In this document: positions 8,589 through 16,764 of the stretch, piece after piece | How positions within the stretch are numbered: position 1 is the stretch's first letter | How the letters are laid out: every line of letters starts with the position of its first letter | NCBI GenBank assembly: GCA_963848195.1 | Contig: CAWKCY010000006.1 | Coordinates: forward strand, 1 to 64,000 | Reading direction: 5' to 3' | DNA from: CAVQBP01 sp963848195 | Lineage (GTDB): Bacteria; Bacteroidota; Ignavibacteria; Ignavibacteriales; Ignavibacteriaceae | Length of the DNA: 64,000 bases | Notes under the pieces: generated by a model | Databases searched by the model: none | What the model saw: the letters and a program-made list of their open reading frames with translations, nothing else | Told to the model about the DNA's origin: nothing | Translations under genes and position numbers: made by a program

Positions 8589-9787
8589 TGGAGTTAATAA
8601 ATCGGAGAGGGGCACATGAGCTAGCTGATATCTTTAGGCTATATGGGGATGAATATAAAAAGAAGGAAAAGCTTCCTAAATATATACTAAAGGTAATTAA
8701 TGCAATAGAGAATTGCCGAACATCGGTACTTGGCGGGCATGTAGATGAATGTGATAAATGCGGTTATAAGAGGATATCGTACAACTCATGCCGGAACAGG
8801 CATTGCCCGAAGTGTCAGTCATTAGCTAGAGAAAAGTGGGTATCGGAAAGGCAGAAAGAACTTTTACCAATAAAGTACTACCACGTAGTTCTGACAATAC
8901 CACATGAACTTAATGAGATAACATTAAGGAATAAAAAGGTTATGTATGATATACTATTCAAGTCGGGAAGTCAGACATTGTTGAGGTTGGGAAAAGATAT
9001 GAAACGTCTTGGAGCAGAAATAGGGTTGATAGCAGTGCTACATACATGGGGACAAAATCTGATGGATCACCCGCACTTGCATTGTATAGTAAGCGGAGGA
9101 GGATTATCAGAAGACGGGAATAAATGGATAAAGCCAAGGAAATCAGGAAAGAAAGATTTCTTTGTCCATGTAAATGTAATATCGGATTTATACAAGAAGA
9201 AATTTTTATATTATACGAAAGAAGCATACAAAACGGACAAATTAAAGTTTGTAGGAAAGATAGGAGCACTGGAAGATAGAAAAGAGTTTTTGGAGTTGAT
9301 AAAAAGCCTCTATACAAAGAAATGGATAACATATTGTAAAAGACCATTTGGAGGAGCAGAGGCAGTAATAAAATATTTGGGTAGATATACACATAGAGTA
9401 GCCATCAGCAATCACCGGATAAGAGATATTAAGGAAGGAAAAGTAATCTTTGATTATAAAGATTACAAGAACGGAAGTATAATCAAACAAATGTCATTAG
9501 ATGCAGAAGAGTTTATACGAAGATTTCTGCTTCATGTATTACCGGAAGGGTTTTATAAAATTAGATATTATGGAATATTGAGCAGCCGAAATAAAAAAAC
9601 GAAACTCAATTGTTGTAAAGAGTTACTTGGGAAAGAAGAAAACAATGATAAAAAGACAGAATCTAAAATGAATTGGAAAGAAATATTTTATGAACTAACC
9701 GGTATTGATGTAGAGAAATGTCCGAAGTGTAAAAAAGGAAGAATGATATTGATTGAAAGATTAATACCATCATATAAAGGACCATAG
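8588..9787 (+). CDS. IS91-family transposase
   Basis: 399 aa. The N-terminal zinc-finger region runs from CDKCGYKR to RNRHCPKCQ (about residues 55-76). The HUH motif HPHLHCIVSGGG follows at about residue 159, then the conserved block KYLGRYTHRVAISNHRI (about residues 261-277), which is diagnostic of IS91 and related rolling-circle transposases. A second CPKCKKGRM zinc motif lies at the C-terminus. The ATG overlaps the recombinase stop by one base. Length is normal and the frame is open throughout, so this gene looks functional even though its partner is frameshifted. Confidence 0.92.
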   Translation: MELINRRGAHELADIFRLYGDEYKKKEKLPKYILKVINAIENCRTSVLGGHVDECDKCGYKRISYNSCRNRHCPKCQSLAREKWVSERQKELLPIKYYHVVLTIPHELNEITLRNKKVMYDILFKSGSQTLLRLGKDMKRLGAEIGLIAVLHTWGQNLMDHPHLHCIVSGGGLSEDGNKWIKPRKSGKKDFFVHVNVISDLYKKKFLYYTKEAYKTDKLKFVGKIGALEDRKEFLELIKSLYTKKWITYCKRPFGGAEAVIKYLGRYTHRVAISNHRIRDIKEGKVIFDYKDYKNGSIIKQMSLDAEEFIRRFLLHVLPEGFYKIRYYGILSSRNKKTKLNCCKELLGKEENNDKKTESKMNWKEIFYELTGIDVEKCPKCKKGRMILIERLIPSYKGP

Positions 9788-10008
9788 AACAAAATATTCT
9801 TTTAGGCAGATAAATATTGAATAATTTTGTATATACAAGGGATATTTACATTAAAGAGAGTAAGAAGTTATAATATTTCAAGAAATATATTATGTATGCT
9901 CAAAAAAGCGAAATAAAATTTAGGTTTGATGAAGAGAAAACTTAATAAAAATCCAATCAAAAGAAGAAATACATACAAATTAAAAGCCCATAGAATATAG
10001 TTGGCTTC

Positions 10009-10140
10009 GCACAACAAAATTTTATCCGAAATTGAGACGAAACTTCAAAAACTCAAATTATAATAATTAAAAAATTATTTTATATTTAAAGGGTTAAATA
10101 TTTTATGTCTCAACTTCGGATAAAATACTTAACGTTATAC
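10009..10140 (+). other. Long inverted repeat, attC-like, upstream of the AbiTii fragment
   Basis: Two 20-bp arms, 10019-10038 and 10107-10126, match at 19 of 20 positions (ATTTTATCCGAAATTGAGAC against ATTTTATCCGAAGTTGAGAC). The inner spacer also folds. Outside the arms stand GCACAAC (10009-10015) and GTTATAC (10134-10140). The latter is the same R-box found at the left attC-like site, and the AbiTii start codon lies 17 bp beyond it, as for a cassette gene. The outer spacers are unequal (3 and 7 bases), so this is a less regular attC. It could also be a MITE or a terminator-like hairpin. Confidence 0.4.
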
Positions 10141-10156
10141 TTCATAAAGGAATACC

Positions 10157-10396
10157 ATGAATGATCAAAGTAGATCAAAACATATTTTAGAACTAGCAAA
10201 AGAACTCTTAGACGATATTGAGCTAAGTAGGACAAGTGCTGAGAGCCTGATCTTAAAAGCATCACGTCTGGCAAGGTGGGTAGGTAGTGATGAAATACGT
10301 TATTGGTTAAAATTCGAAATGAGTGGATACAATAGTACTGATAAAATCTCTCTAAAATATATGGACATTACTGGACGGCCCATAAATCTTTTTTAA
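10157..10396 (+). pseudogene. AbiTii-type abortive infection protein, N-terminal fragment
   Basis: 79 aa. The pattern SRSKHILELAKELLDDIELS, LILKASRLARWVGSDEIRYW and LKFEMSGY matches the AbiTii N-terminal domain (a helical module, followed in the family by a longer C-terminal part). The frame ends after DITGRPINLF, where full proteins continue for 100 or more residues. No continuation was recognised in the other frames downstream. AAAGGA at 10145-10150 is a plausible ribosome binding site. The fragment is the first of several damaged defence genes to the right. A stand-alone short form cannot be excluded. Confidence 0.6.
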
Positions 10397-10684
10397 GGTA
10401 TGAAGTGAACAAACTCTCCATTCATATCATATTATCAAAATATTTTATAGCTTTTCGATTGCTGAATATGGAATCATATTTTATCCCCATCGTTCCTTAA
10501 GAAAATTTCCCTGGATTCAAAATGATCTTATTTTTATTAATCAACAAGAGAATATTTTAGATAAGAGATAGAAGCAGTTAAAATTCATTCCATTTAATTA
10601 CTAATTTCCTCAATGTTAAAATCGGACATGTTGAACTGTTTTATGAACTATTATAAAAATCCTTAATGGTATTCGAATTGTTTT
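10397..10684. other. Non-coding stretch after the AbiTii fragment
   Basis: AT-rich, 288 bp. No gene was recognised. It may contain eroded AbiTii sequence, but no convincing reading was found. Confidence 0.4.
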
Positions 10685-11131
10685 TTAGTTTATTAATGGA
10701 TATTGCGGATTAGATTCTATAAACAGTGTGGGAGCCGTCTCTCTACGTTCTTTAAAATAAAATACCAACGGTATGGTTATTTCCATAGTTTTAGATACAC
10801 CTTTAATTTTACCCGGGTACCATTTCATACCTTTAAAAGAATATTGTAAATATTTAATAAATAATGAATCATTTTTATTCATTTTATTTTTACAGTTATG
10901 AAATTCAAAATTTGCTAATTCAATTTTACAACTGATCATTTCTCCAATTGAATCTATTTTAAGTTTAGCCTCATATGAACCCCAAAGTACCGCTCTTCTT
11001 GCAATTTCGGGATAAGAAATTTTATCTTGTAATGATTTCCAACCATTTACCGGAACGGGTAATTTTATCGAGTCATTTGATTGGGCTAGGTTCGATACTA
11101 CTATAAACAATACAAACAAAGCTATTTTCAT
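10685..11131 (-). CDS. Secreted TonB C-terminal-like domain protein
   Basis: About 148 aa from MKIALFVLFIVVSNLAQS, a signal peptide; an earlier ATG at 11152 adds seven residues. The rest resembles a lone TonB C-terminal domain: YPEIARRAVLWGSYEAKLKI, DSIGEMISCKI, then MKWYPGKIKG and ITIPLVFYF. The usual N-terminal membrane helix and Pro-rich linker of TonB are absent, so it is not a normal energy transducer. Similar secreted single-domain forms exist in Bacteroidota; their role is unclear. Confidence 0.6.
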   Translation of the reverse strand: MKIALFVLFIVVSNLAQSNDSIKLPVPVNGWKSLQDKISYPEIARRAVLWGSYEAKLKIDSIGEMISCKIELANFEFHNCKNKMNKNDSLFIKYLQYSFKGMKWYPGKIKGVSKTMEITIPLVFYFKERRETAPTLFIESNPQYPLIN

Positions 11132-11373
11132 GATTTCAATTCTTGATTTCATTTTTTAGTTTATTTCTTCCGATACCATAAGAATTGTTAAATTTCTCCC
11201 ACTATTTTTTGTGTCGGATTTCAACTTATATCAAAAAAAAGACTTTATCAATAGATTTTTTTAGATAAGAACTTTTGTGTGAAAGTTTAAGAAGCGGCCC
11301 CAAAGATCTGAGTATTATATTATAAGTTAATAAAGAAATAAAATAGGGGGCCTAAGTATTAGCCCCCAAAAAA

Positions 11374-11847
11374 TTATAATAAATTGACCGCATTCATTAA
11401 ATTTTGCTGCTGCAGGTGAGAATAGATTTGGGTAGTTGACAAATCCTCGTGTCCAAGTAATTCTTTAACTACATAAAGTGAAACTCCTCTTTGAACCAAC
11501 ATCGATGCAAATGAATGACGTAAAGTATGGAAGTGAATCTTTTCATCTAAACATGCAGCGCGTAAAGATTTCTTAAATTGTTTACTAACAAAATTTTCAT
11601 TGAGTTTAATATTCTGATTACGGGTAAATACAAAATTATTTTTATCTAAATCGATAATCCTGGGGAAGAGTTTTGTCAATAAAACTCTTAATGTAGAACA
11701 TATTGGAATAATTCTTTCTTTTTTACTTTTGGTAGTAAATGACACAGAACATTTGACTTTTATAATGTTTTGTTCCAAATCTATCCAATCCCACTTCATA
11801 TTTAGTAATTCTCCTAACCTAATACGGGTATAAAAGGCTGTAAGGAA
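11374..11847 (-). pseudogene. Tyrosine recombinase, N-terminally truncated
   Basis: Only the catalytic half remains. Reading back from the ATG at 11799, the frame extends through FLTAFYTRIRLGELLNMKWD, which contains the first catalytic Arg (TRIRLGELL), and then meets a TAA at 11848-11850. HTLRHSFAS, LLGHEDLSTTQ and the nucleophile Tyr in IYSHL are present. Roughly 150 N-terminal residues are missing. It is distinct from the intI and IS91-linked recombinases in the window (no IntI insertion). It is a relic of an integrative element. Confidence 0.75.
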
Positions 11848-12039
11848 TTAATCTTTTGGAAAAAGATTTGATCAAAAAAATTAGTAAGAGGTATGCGACC
11901 TATAGGTTTAATTGATTACAAAATTACAATATTAAGATTGCTTAATTACAAAATTGAACAATTTGACATCTGAAGTTCCGGTTTCCTAACTTGACAGTAT
12001 TCAATTAAAAAATTTATAAGATTATAATGATTGAGAGTT

Positions 12040-12077
12040 TATATACAAAAGTATATATTTATACATAAAAGTATATA
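12040..12077. promoter_or_regulatory. Two operator-like repeats before the nucleotidyltransferase/HEPN pair
   Basis: TATATACAAAAGTATATA (12040-12057) and TATACATAAAAGTATATA (12060-12077) are near-copies 20 bp apart, each with palindromic arms (TATAC/GTATA), ending 8 bp before the ATG at 12086. The spacing puts them on the same face of the helix. The downstream protein carries an N-terminal winged-helix domain, so autoregulation through these repeats is a reasonable inference. Confidence 0.55.
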
Positions 12078-12085
12078 AAATAGTT

Positions 12086-12697
12086 ATGATAATTTATAGA
12101 GTTTTTGATGAAGTGTTTAGAACATGGTCTAATATCGCAGTTATGCGGGCATTAGTAGATACTAATACGGGCTTCACTGGAAATGAGGTGGCACGTACCG
12201 CAGGTATGCATCCAAATTCAGCTTTAAAGGCATTAACGTTATTAGAAGGACTTGGTATCATAAACAGGCAAATTGGAGGCAGAGATCATATATTTAGCTT
12301 AAACCGTGAACATTTTTTATTTCAGGAAGTGCTTGTTAAAATATTTCAAACGGAAATATCATTTCCACAGGAAATAATAAATGCTCTTGCATCGATACTT
12401 AAAAAGCAAGTATATAGTGCTGTAATATTCGGCAGCACTGCAAGGAGAGAAGAAACTGCTTTATCGGATCTTGATATCTGCTGTATTCTTAATGCTCCAA
12501 TTGATAGAATACAGGTAAACTATTTATTGGATAAAAAATCAAAAATGCTGAATAAAAGATTTGGCATTAAGCTGGCACCTATATTTTTTTTAAAAGAACA
12601 ATTTATGAGGAAAAGGAATTCTAAATTGATAAAGAGTATAGTTAATGAGGGGATATTAATTACCGGAAAAGATCCTAAAGGTTTATTAAATGGCTAA
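12086..12697 (+). CDS. Winged-helix MNT-type nucleotidyltransferase (probable antitoxin)
   Basis: 203 aa. Residues 1-75 form a winged helix-turn-helix (TGNEVARTAGMHPNSALKAL). Residues 110-200 form a minimal nucleotidyltransferase with GSTARREETALSDLDICCI: Gly116-Ser117 and the metal-binding Asp128 and Asp130. In this family the enzyme often AMPylates or otherwise neutralises a partner HEPN-type toxin. It overlaps the next gene by 8 bp, so the two are one unit. The fused DNA-binding domain and the repeats at 12040-12077 point to self-repression. Both genes appear intact, unlike their neighbours. Confidence 0.75.
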   Translation: MIIYRVFDEVFRTWSNIAVMRALVDTNTGFTGNEVARTAGMHPNSALKALTLLEGLGIINRQIGGRDHIFSLNREHFLFQEVLVKIFQTEISFPQEIINALASILKKQVYSAVIFGSTARREETALSDLDICCILNAPIDRIQVNYLLDKKSKMLNKRFGIKLAPIFFLKEQFMRKRNSKLIKSIVNEGILITGKDPKGLLNG

Positions 12698-13100
12698 GAG
12701 AAGAGGAAGAAAATCAATAGCACGTCACCGCTTTAGGGAATATGAAAGTGTAGCTGAGCATTTTTATAAAGCTGCTAAAGACTCAAATGATCTTGAATAT
12801 TGGACAGCATCAGGAGTTCTTATCGTTCATTCGGCGATTGCTTTTGCAGATGCTTTATGTATTAAGCTTGCAGGTGTTAAAAGTGTTGGAGAAGATCACG
12901 AGGAAGCGATAACATTATTGGAAAATATTACTGCAGAATCAGAAGAAAAAAACAAGGCCATCAACCAACTTAAACGAATAATTGAAGAGAAAACCAAAGT
13001 TTCTTATCTCGGTGAATTGTACTCATCTTCTCAAACGAAAGAAATGTGGAAAAGGTTAGAGCGATTCAGAAAATGGGCTAAGGACATTTTAACAAGGTAA
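12690..13100 (+). CDS. HEPN-like protein, partner of the nucleotidyltransferase
   Basis: 136 aa, all-helical. The segment WTASGVLIVHSAIAFADALC (about residues 42-61) resembles the core helix of HEPN-fold proteins. Its place directly after, and overlapping, a nucleotidyltransferase gene is the standard HEPN/MNT toxin-antitoxin arrangement. The RNase motif R-x4-6-H is not evident at the usual place, so nuclease activity is doubtful; it might work differently or be a non-catalytic substrate-binding partner. HEPN assignment is from pattern and context only. Confidence 0.55.
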   Translation: MAKRRGRKSIARHRFREYESVAEHFYKAAKDSNDLEYWTASGVLIVHSAIAFADALCIKLAGVKSVGEDHEEAITLLENITAESEEKNKAINQLKRIIEEKTKVSYLGELYSSSQTKEMWKRLERFRKWAKDILTR

Positions 13101-13122
13101 GTTTTGGAATATAATTTAAACC

Positions 13123-13212
13123 TCAGATCTTAATGATTGTTTCTTTTAGTTTTATCGATTCGAATTTCTGCCTTTTTGTAAAATGCAGAATATCAAAGAA
13201 ATCATTCATTCT
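13123..13212 (-). pseudogene. AbiEii toxin remnant (C-terminal piece)
   Basis: The minus-strand reading RMNDFFDILHFTKRQKFESI, then KLKETIIKI and a stop, fits the end of AbiEii-type nucleotidyltransferase toxins (pattern RxKDFxDIYxL). It overlaps, in another frame, the broken end of the AbiEi gene just upstream. A single internal deletion that removed the rest of both genes would produce this junction. Confidence 0.55.
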
Positions 13213-13514
13213 GCCGGTCGAAAAGCCGCGAGAGCAGTATATACTTCAAATGGATTAAATGTTGTAAGCTCATGGTATGATGCTGCGGAAAGCAGACATA
13301 TCACTGCGTTCTTATTCGTATTACAAACTGCTGCAAAGCTTTCACTTTCATCGAATGAGTAATCGATAAGTTTGTAAAGTCCCGGTTTTAGCTTTTCAAT
13401 TTTTCCATCATCGACTGCAGCAGCAATATCACGTGTTTGAATTCCCGCCTCCCGCAGCTCTTTCATCCTGGCAAATCCTTTATTTTTTTCGAATATTTCA
13501 ATTAGTTTTTTCAT
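13206..13514 (-). pseudogene. AbiEi-type antitoxin, truncated
   Basis: The first 90 or so of 102 residues match AbiEi/AbiEi_4 antitoxins: an N-terminal winged helix (GFARMKELREAGIQTRDIAA), then GKIEKLKPGLYKL and NAVICLLSAASYHELTTFNP. Full proteins have about 200 aa. Here the frame changes to unrelated ALAAFRPAE and stops, and an AbiEii tail follows in another frame. The DNA-binding domain is intact, so the product could still bind the operator at 13554-13600, but the type IV toxin-antitoxin pair is dead. Confidence 0.75.
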
Positions 13515-13553
13515 AATTATTTTTCTTTTTTATAGGAAATCAGGTTCTATATT

Positions 13554-13600
13554 GAATCATTTTGTAGGTAAAAATACAAAATTTACCTACATTTTGATTC
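13554..13600. promoter_or_regulatory. AbiEi operator: 19-bp inverted repeat
   Basis: GAATCATTTTGTAGGTAAA (13554-13572) and TTTACCTACATTTTGATTC (13582-13600) form an inverted repeat matching at 16 of 19 positions, 40 bp upstream of the AbiEi start at 13514. AbiEi proteins repress their own promoter by binding inverted repeats, so this is most likely the operator. Confidence 0.65.
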
Positions 13601-13772
13601 ATCTTATTAAATTAAATTCATAGCAAAAGCTATCTTTCTTCCTAATTAAGAGACAATTGCTTTTAGGGTAGGCATGATAATAGTCTTAACCTGGCAAATT
13701 TCAGCATATTTAATAAGAGAGGCTATGCTTTTCTTTTTTTGTCTTAGGTAATTTTAAATAGCTTCCGTAATG

Positions 13773-14297
13773 TCACTTACTGCTTTCCTTAGAAAATAAA
13801 ACTATGGCAATTTTAGCAATATTTCTTGCATCATCAATTCCTCTATGATGTATTCCAGCTGAATTTATTTTTAAATGTTTAAGAGCCCTTTTCATACCGC
13901 ATGGTTTCTGATTAAAGAATGCAGCAAATTCTGCTTTAAGGTTTCTATGATTTTTTTCAATTGTCCCGGGTAACTTAATTGAATGTCTTGTACAATCCGC
14001 TTTTAGCTGGTTGAGATCGTATTCTCCCCACGAGCATATTTGGAAATTTTCACCTCCTATCCAATTAATAAAATTTGGAAAGACCTCATTAAAATTTTTA
14101 GCAGTATCAATTTGCTGCTGAGTTATTGAGGTTAAATTAATACAAAAATCTGATAGAACAGGATTATTGATTGGTTTTACAAATGACTGAAATTCATCAA
14201 TGATGTTAAAAGAAGCAGACTCCAATTTTACCGCTCCAATTTCAATTATTTCCATGTTCTCAATTTTTCCTCTATGTTCCCATATTTGTTCCCGTAA
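13773..14297 (-). pseudogene. DnaQ-like 3'-5' exonuclease lacking motif I
   Basis: 160 aa from the first ATG (14255). The frame can be read back to 14297 (LREQIWEHRGKIEN) before a stop. MEIIEIGAVKLES, the ExoII block (FQICSWGEYDLNQL) and the ExoIII block (HHRGIDDARNIAKI) are all present. The ExoI motif with its two acidic residues (DxE), which should precede WEHRGKIENMEIIEIG by about ten residues, is missing. Without it the metal site is incomplete, so the product is probably inactive. Related proteins have about 180-200 aa. Note H-x-x-x-D in ExoIII (HRGIDD), as in the DEDDh subfamily. Confidence 0.65.
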
Positions 14298-14584
14298 TTA
14301 TTGGGAATCAATGGTTATAAATTCCAATATGAGATGCACAATTAATTTTTGATAGGATTACAGATGTTATCTAATATGAGAAAATCGATCCTTAGTATGT
14401 TTTTTAAAAAATAGATATAACATGGTGCCTTAAAATAAAAAAGAGGGCTTAGAGATACAAAAATGGTCGTAAACCTACGCTATTTCGTAAGGATTTTTAG
14501 GGTTTGGTTAATGGAATTAGTACATATCCCAAAGAAACAAAGGTGTTAATGCGAGTACACTTCTGTTCATAACCGGAGTATTCC

Positions 14585-15223
14585 ATGCATTTAGTGAATC
14601 CAATGTATCTTCGTTATGGAAAAATCTCCTATATAACAAGAAGATTTGATACCTTAGGTGCCGGGAAAAAATTATTACAAGAAGATTTTGCTCAAATTGC
14701 CAATAGAACCGAGGAGACACATGGGAAAAATTACAAGTATGAATTCAGCTATGAAGAAATAGCTGAGCTAATGAAACAACATATTAGTGCTTATAAGATA
14801 GAAGTAGAAAAATATTTTAAAATTTTAATTTTTAATTATTTATTCTCCAATGGTGATGCACATCTAAAAAATTTTTCACTCTACCGTAATGAAGAATATG
14901 GGGATTACCTGTTAACACCTTTTTACGATTTGTTAAATACATCGATTCATGTTCCCGGAGAAAGTGATTTAGCTTTGGAATTATTCAAAGATGGCTTTGT
15001 TACTACTGCTTATAAAGCGGGCTCAAAATATACTAAAGGTGATTTTGAAGTTTTTGATGGAAGATTGGGTATTAATGAAAAAAGGTTTAATACAATTTAC
15101 AATGAACTGCTAACCGAAACTGATAAAGTAGAGGAATTTGTTTCTACATCTTTTTTAAAGAACGAAATAAAAAAAATCTATTTTCAAAACTATCTTAATA
15201 GATTTGACAGGTTGAAATCCTAA
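14585..15223 (+). pseudogene. HipA-like serine/threonine kinase, C-terminal fragment
   Basis: 212 aa, against about 300-440 for HipA-type kinases. It starts within the nucleotide-binding half (KISYITRRFD). The catalytic core FNYLFSNGDAHLKNFSLY is intact, as is TPFYDLLNTS, which carries the metal-binding Asp. An upstream stop at 14570-14572 closes the frame, and no N-terminal kinase part or HipB-type repressor gene is present. The P-loop and autophosphorylation region are therefore missing. It is another damaged toxin-antitoxin relic in this island. A short independent HipA C-lobe form is less likely. Confidence 0.65.
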
Positions 15224-15386
15224 TTTTATGTTCCTTTACTATTAAAAGAATAACAAGTATTACAATTCAGATTTGTGAGGATGGTAAACTTATTTTGAAT
15301 CCGCCAGAGGACGGACAAGTGAGTGGAAATCCCCAAAGAGATAAGAGAGTGATGGAAGTATTCTGCTTATTTTTTTTAAAATTAAA

Positions 15387-16208
15387 CTATCTATTTATCA
15401 AATTACGAATGGCTTCAATTACTATATCCGGATCTTCATTCTGTATATAATGCCTTGAACTATTAATAAATTTATGCTCTGCACCGGGCATTTGCTTAAA
15501 CCAATTTTCATGATACCTTTTTTTTACCTCAAGCTCTTTTTCTGCGCCCGGAAAACTTGGATTAAATTTAGTTGCAGTAAGTAATATTATAGGGATATTC
15601 GGCAAGGGAAACGAAGAATCAGCTTCAACACAGCTTTTGTTTACAAAAATTTTTTCTTCTTTCTGAGCCCAATTCATCGGCGGTGTATATTTTATAATCA
15701 TTTTTTTTCGATTATTCCACTCATCTTCGGTTAACCGTATTTTTAAACTATCCTCATTAAAACCCGGATCAATAAATAAAATTCCCCCCACTTGAGATGG
15801 ATATTTATGTGCATAAACTTTGGCAATTTGGCAACCAAGCGAATGACCAACAAGAATATATTTTGTATCTAAATTAAGCTGAGTTAAAATTGAATTTAAT
15901 TCTTGACTCATTCCATCGGCGTCTTTTGAACTTGTTGAACTGTCAGATTTACCAAGTCCAGCCCTGTCATAAGAAAGTGTCAAGTTATTTTCGGCAATAA
16001 TTGATTGAACCTTTTCCCATGTGTTATGATCTTCGCCGGAACCTGAAATAAATATAATTGTTGGTGAACCTTTGCCTTCGATATTAATAAATAATTCTGC
16101 ATCATTTATTTCAATGAATTTTTGACTGTTATTAATATCAGAAGGGGTTTCCTGTGCGTAAATATTTATATTAACAATAACGAGTATTATGAGCAATAAT
16201 ATTATCAT
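15387..16208 (-). CDS. Secreted alpha/beta hydrolase
   Basis: 273 aa. The N-terminal hydrophobic signal is MIILLLIILVIVNINIYAQ. The fold follows: IIFISGSGEDHNTW (oxyanion-loop region), LVGHSLGCQ with the nucleophile Ser near residue 124, the acidic residue probably within GILFIDPGF or the later ILLTATKFNP region, and a His close to the end (NSSRHYIQNEDPD). This is the general alpha/beta hydrolase plan; the substrate is unknown. It is a single gene on the minus strand between the HipA fragment and the Crp regulator. Confidence 0.8.
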   Translation of the reverse strand: MIILLLIILVIVNINIYAQETPSDINNSQKFIEINDAELFINIEGKGSPTIIFISGSGEDHNTWEKVQSIIAENNLTLSYDRAGLGKSDSSTSSKDADGMSQELNSILTQLNLDTKYILVGHSLGCQIAKVYAHKYPSQVGGILFIDPGFNEDSLKIRLTEDEWNNRKKMIIKYTPPMNWAQKEEKIFVNKSCVEADSSFPLPNIPIILLTATKFNPSFPGAEKELEVKKRYHENWFKQMPGAEHKFINSSRHYIQNEDPDIVIEAIRNLINR

Positions 16209-16764
16209 AGTTAACCAGAATGTTATTAAATAAATTAAGTTAAATTAAGTATAAAGGAAATAATTTATTATAATTTTTATTTTATTTGGATTGTTAAATT
16301 GATAAATGGATGCTAAAATTAGGCGAAAGGATGTGAGAGCAATCCATCCGTCCTTGCGTCCAATTTGGTAGGTTTTGGAGCCTTCGACAAAGTCCGCCTT
16401 TAGGCGAGGTCTCGCTTCGCAGACTACACTAAAAGACGCTTATGTAATGATTAATGAGAGCCCCACCATAGATTTGGTAAACTTATTTTCGGTTATAGTT
16501 ATCTGGATCATCTAAATATGGCTGACAATATAATTTCTCCAATGTGAAACTTTAAATACAAGATCTTCAATCCTTCCGGAAAAACTTAGTTTTTGTATTA
16601 TACTTTTTTATGTGATTAAATGGCGATTAAATCACAAATTATGCGATATCTCACCTTTCTTTATTTTCTCCAAATTATATTTGTTTATAAGTGTTTATAA
16701 ATAGGATTATTGCTAAAATATTAAATAATAAAGTCATTGTAGTTTAAGAAAGGAACTTGATGAA
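16209..16764. other. Intergenic region before the Crp/Fnr gene
   Basis: 556 bp without a recognised gene. A GC-richer patch (about 16360-16440) contains GCCTTTAGGCGAGG and looks like inserted or dispersed-repeat sequence. The final 200 bp should hold the promoter of the regulator gene; no Crp-type palindrome was identified by eye. Confidence 0.45.

Larger units (their letters stand above)
7736..9787 (+). mobile_element. IS91-like element: tyrosine recombinase plus HUH transposase
   Basis: Two genes in tandem, joined by an overlapping TAATG stop-start at 8586-8590: a phage-integrase-type recombinase and an IS91-family transposase. This pair is a recurring arrangement in Bacteroidota-related genomes. 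IS91 elements move by rolling-circle transposition and have no terminal inverted repeats or target duplications, so the ends cannot be fixed by eye; the coordinates given cover only the ribosome binding site and the two genes. The element sits between a broken fibre-like gene and an attC-like repeat. Confidence 0.75.

Noticed and set aside
8958..9490. Minus-strand open frames inside the IS91 transposase gene
   Set aside because: They are antisense to a clear transposase with diagnostic motifs and have no features of their own.
16360..16440. A tRNA-like GC-richer patch
   Set aside because: No acceptor stem or T-loop pattern (GTTCRANNC) could be found; no tRNA or rRNA gene was seen in the window.
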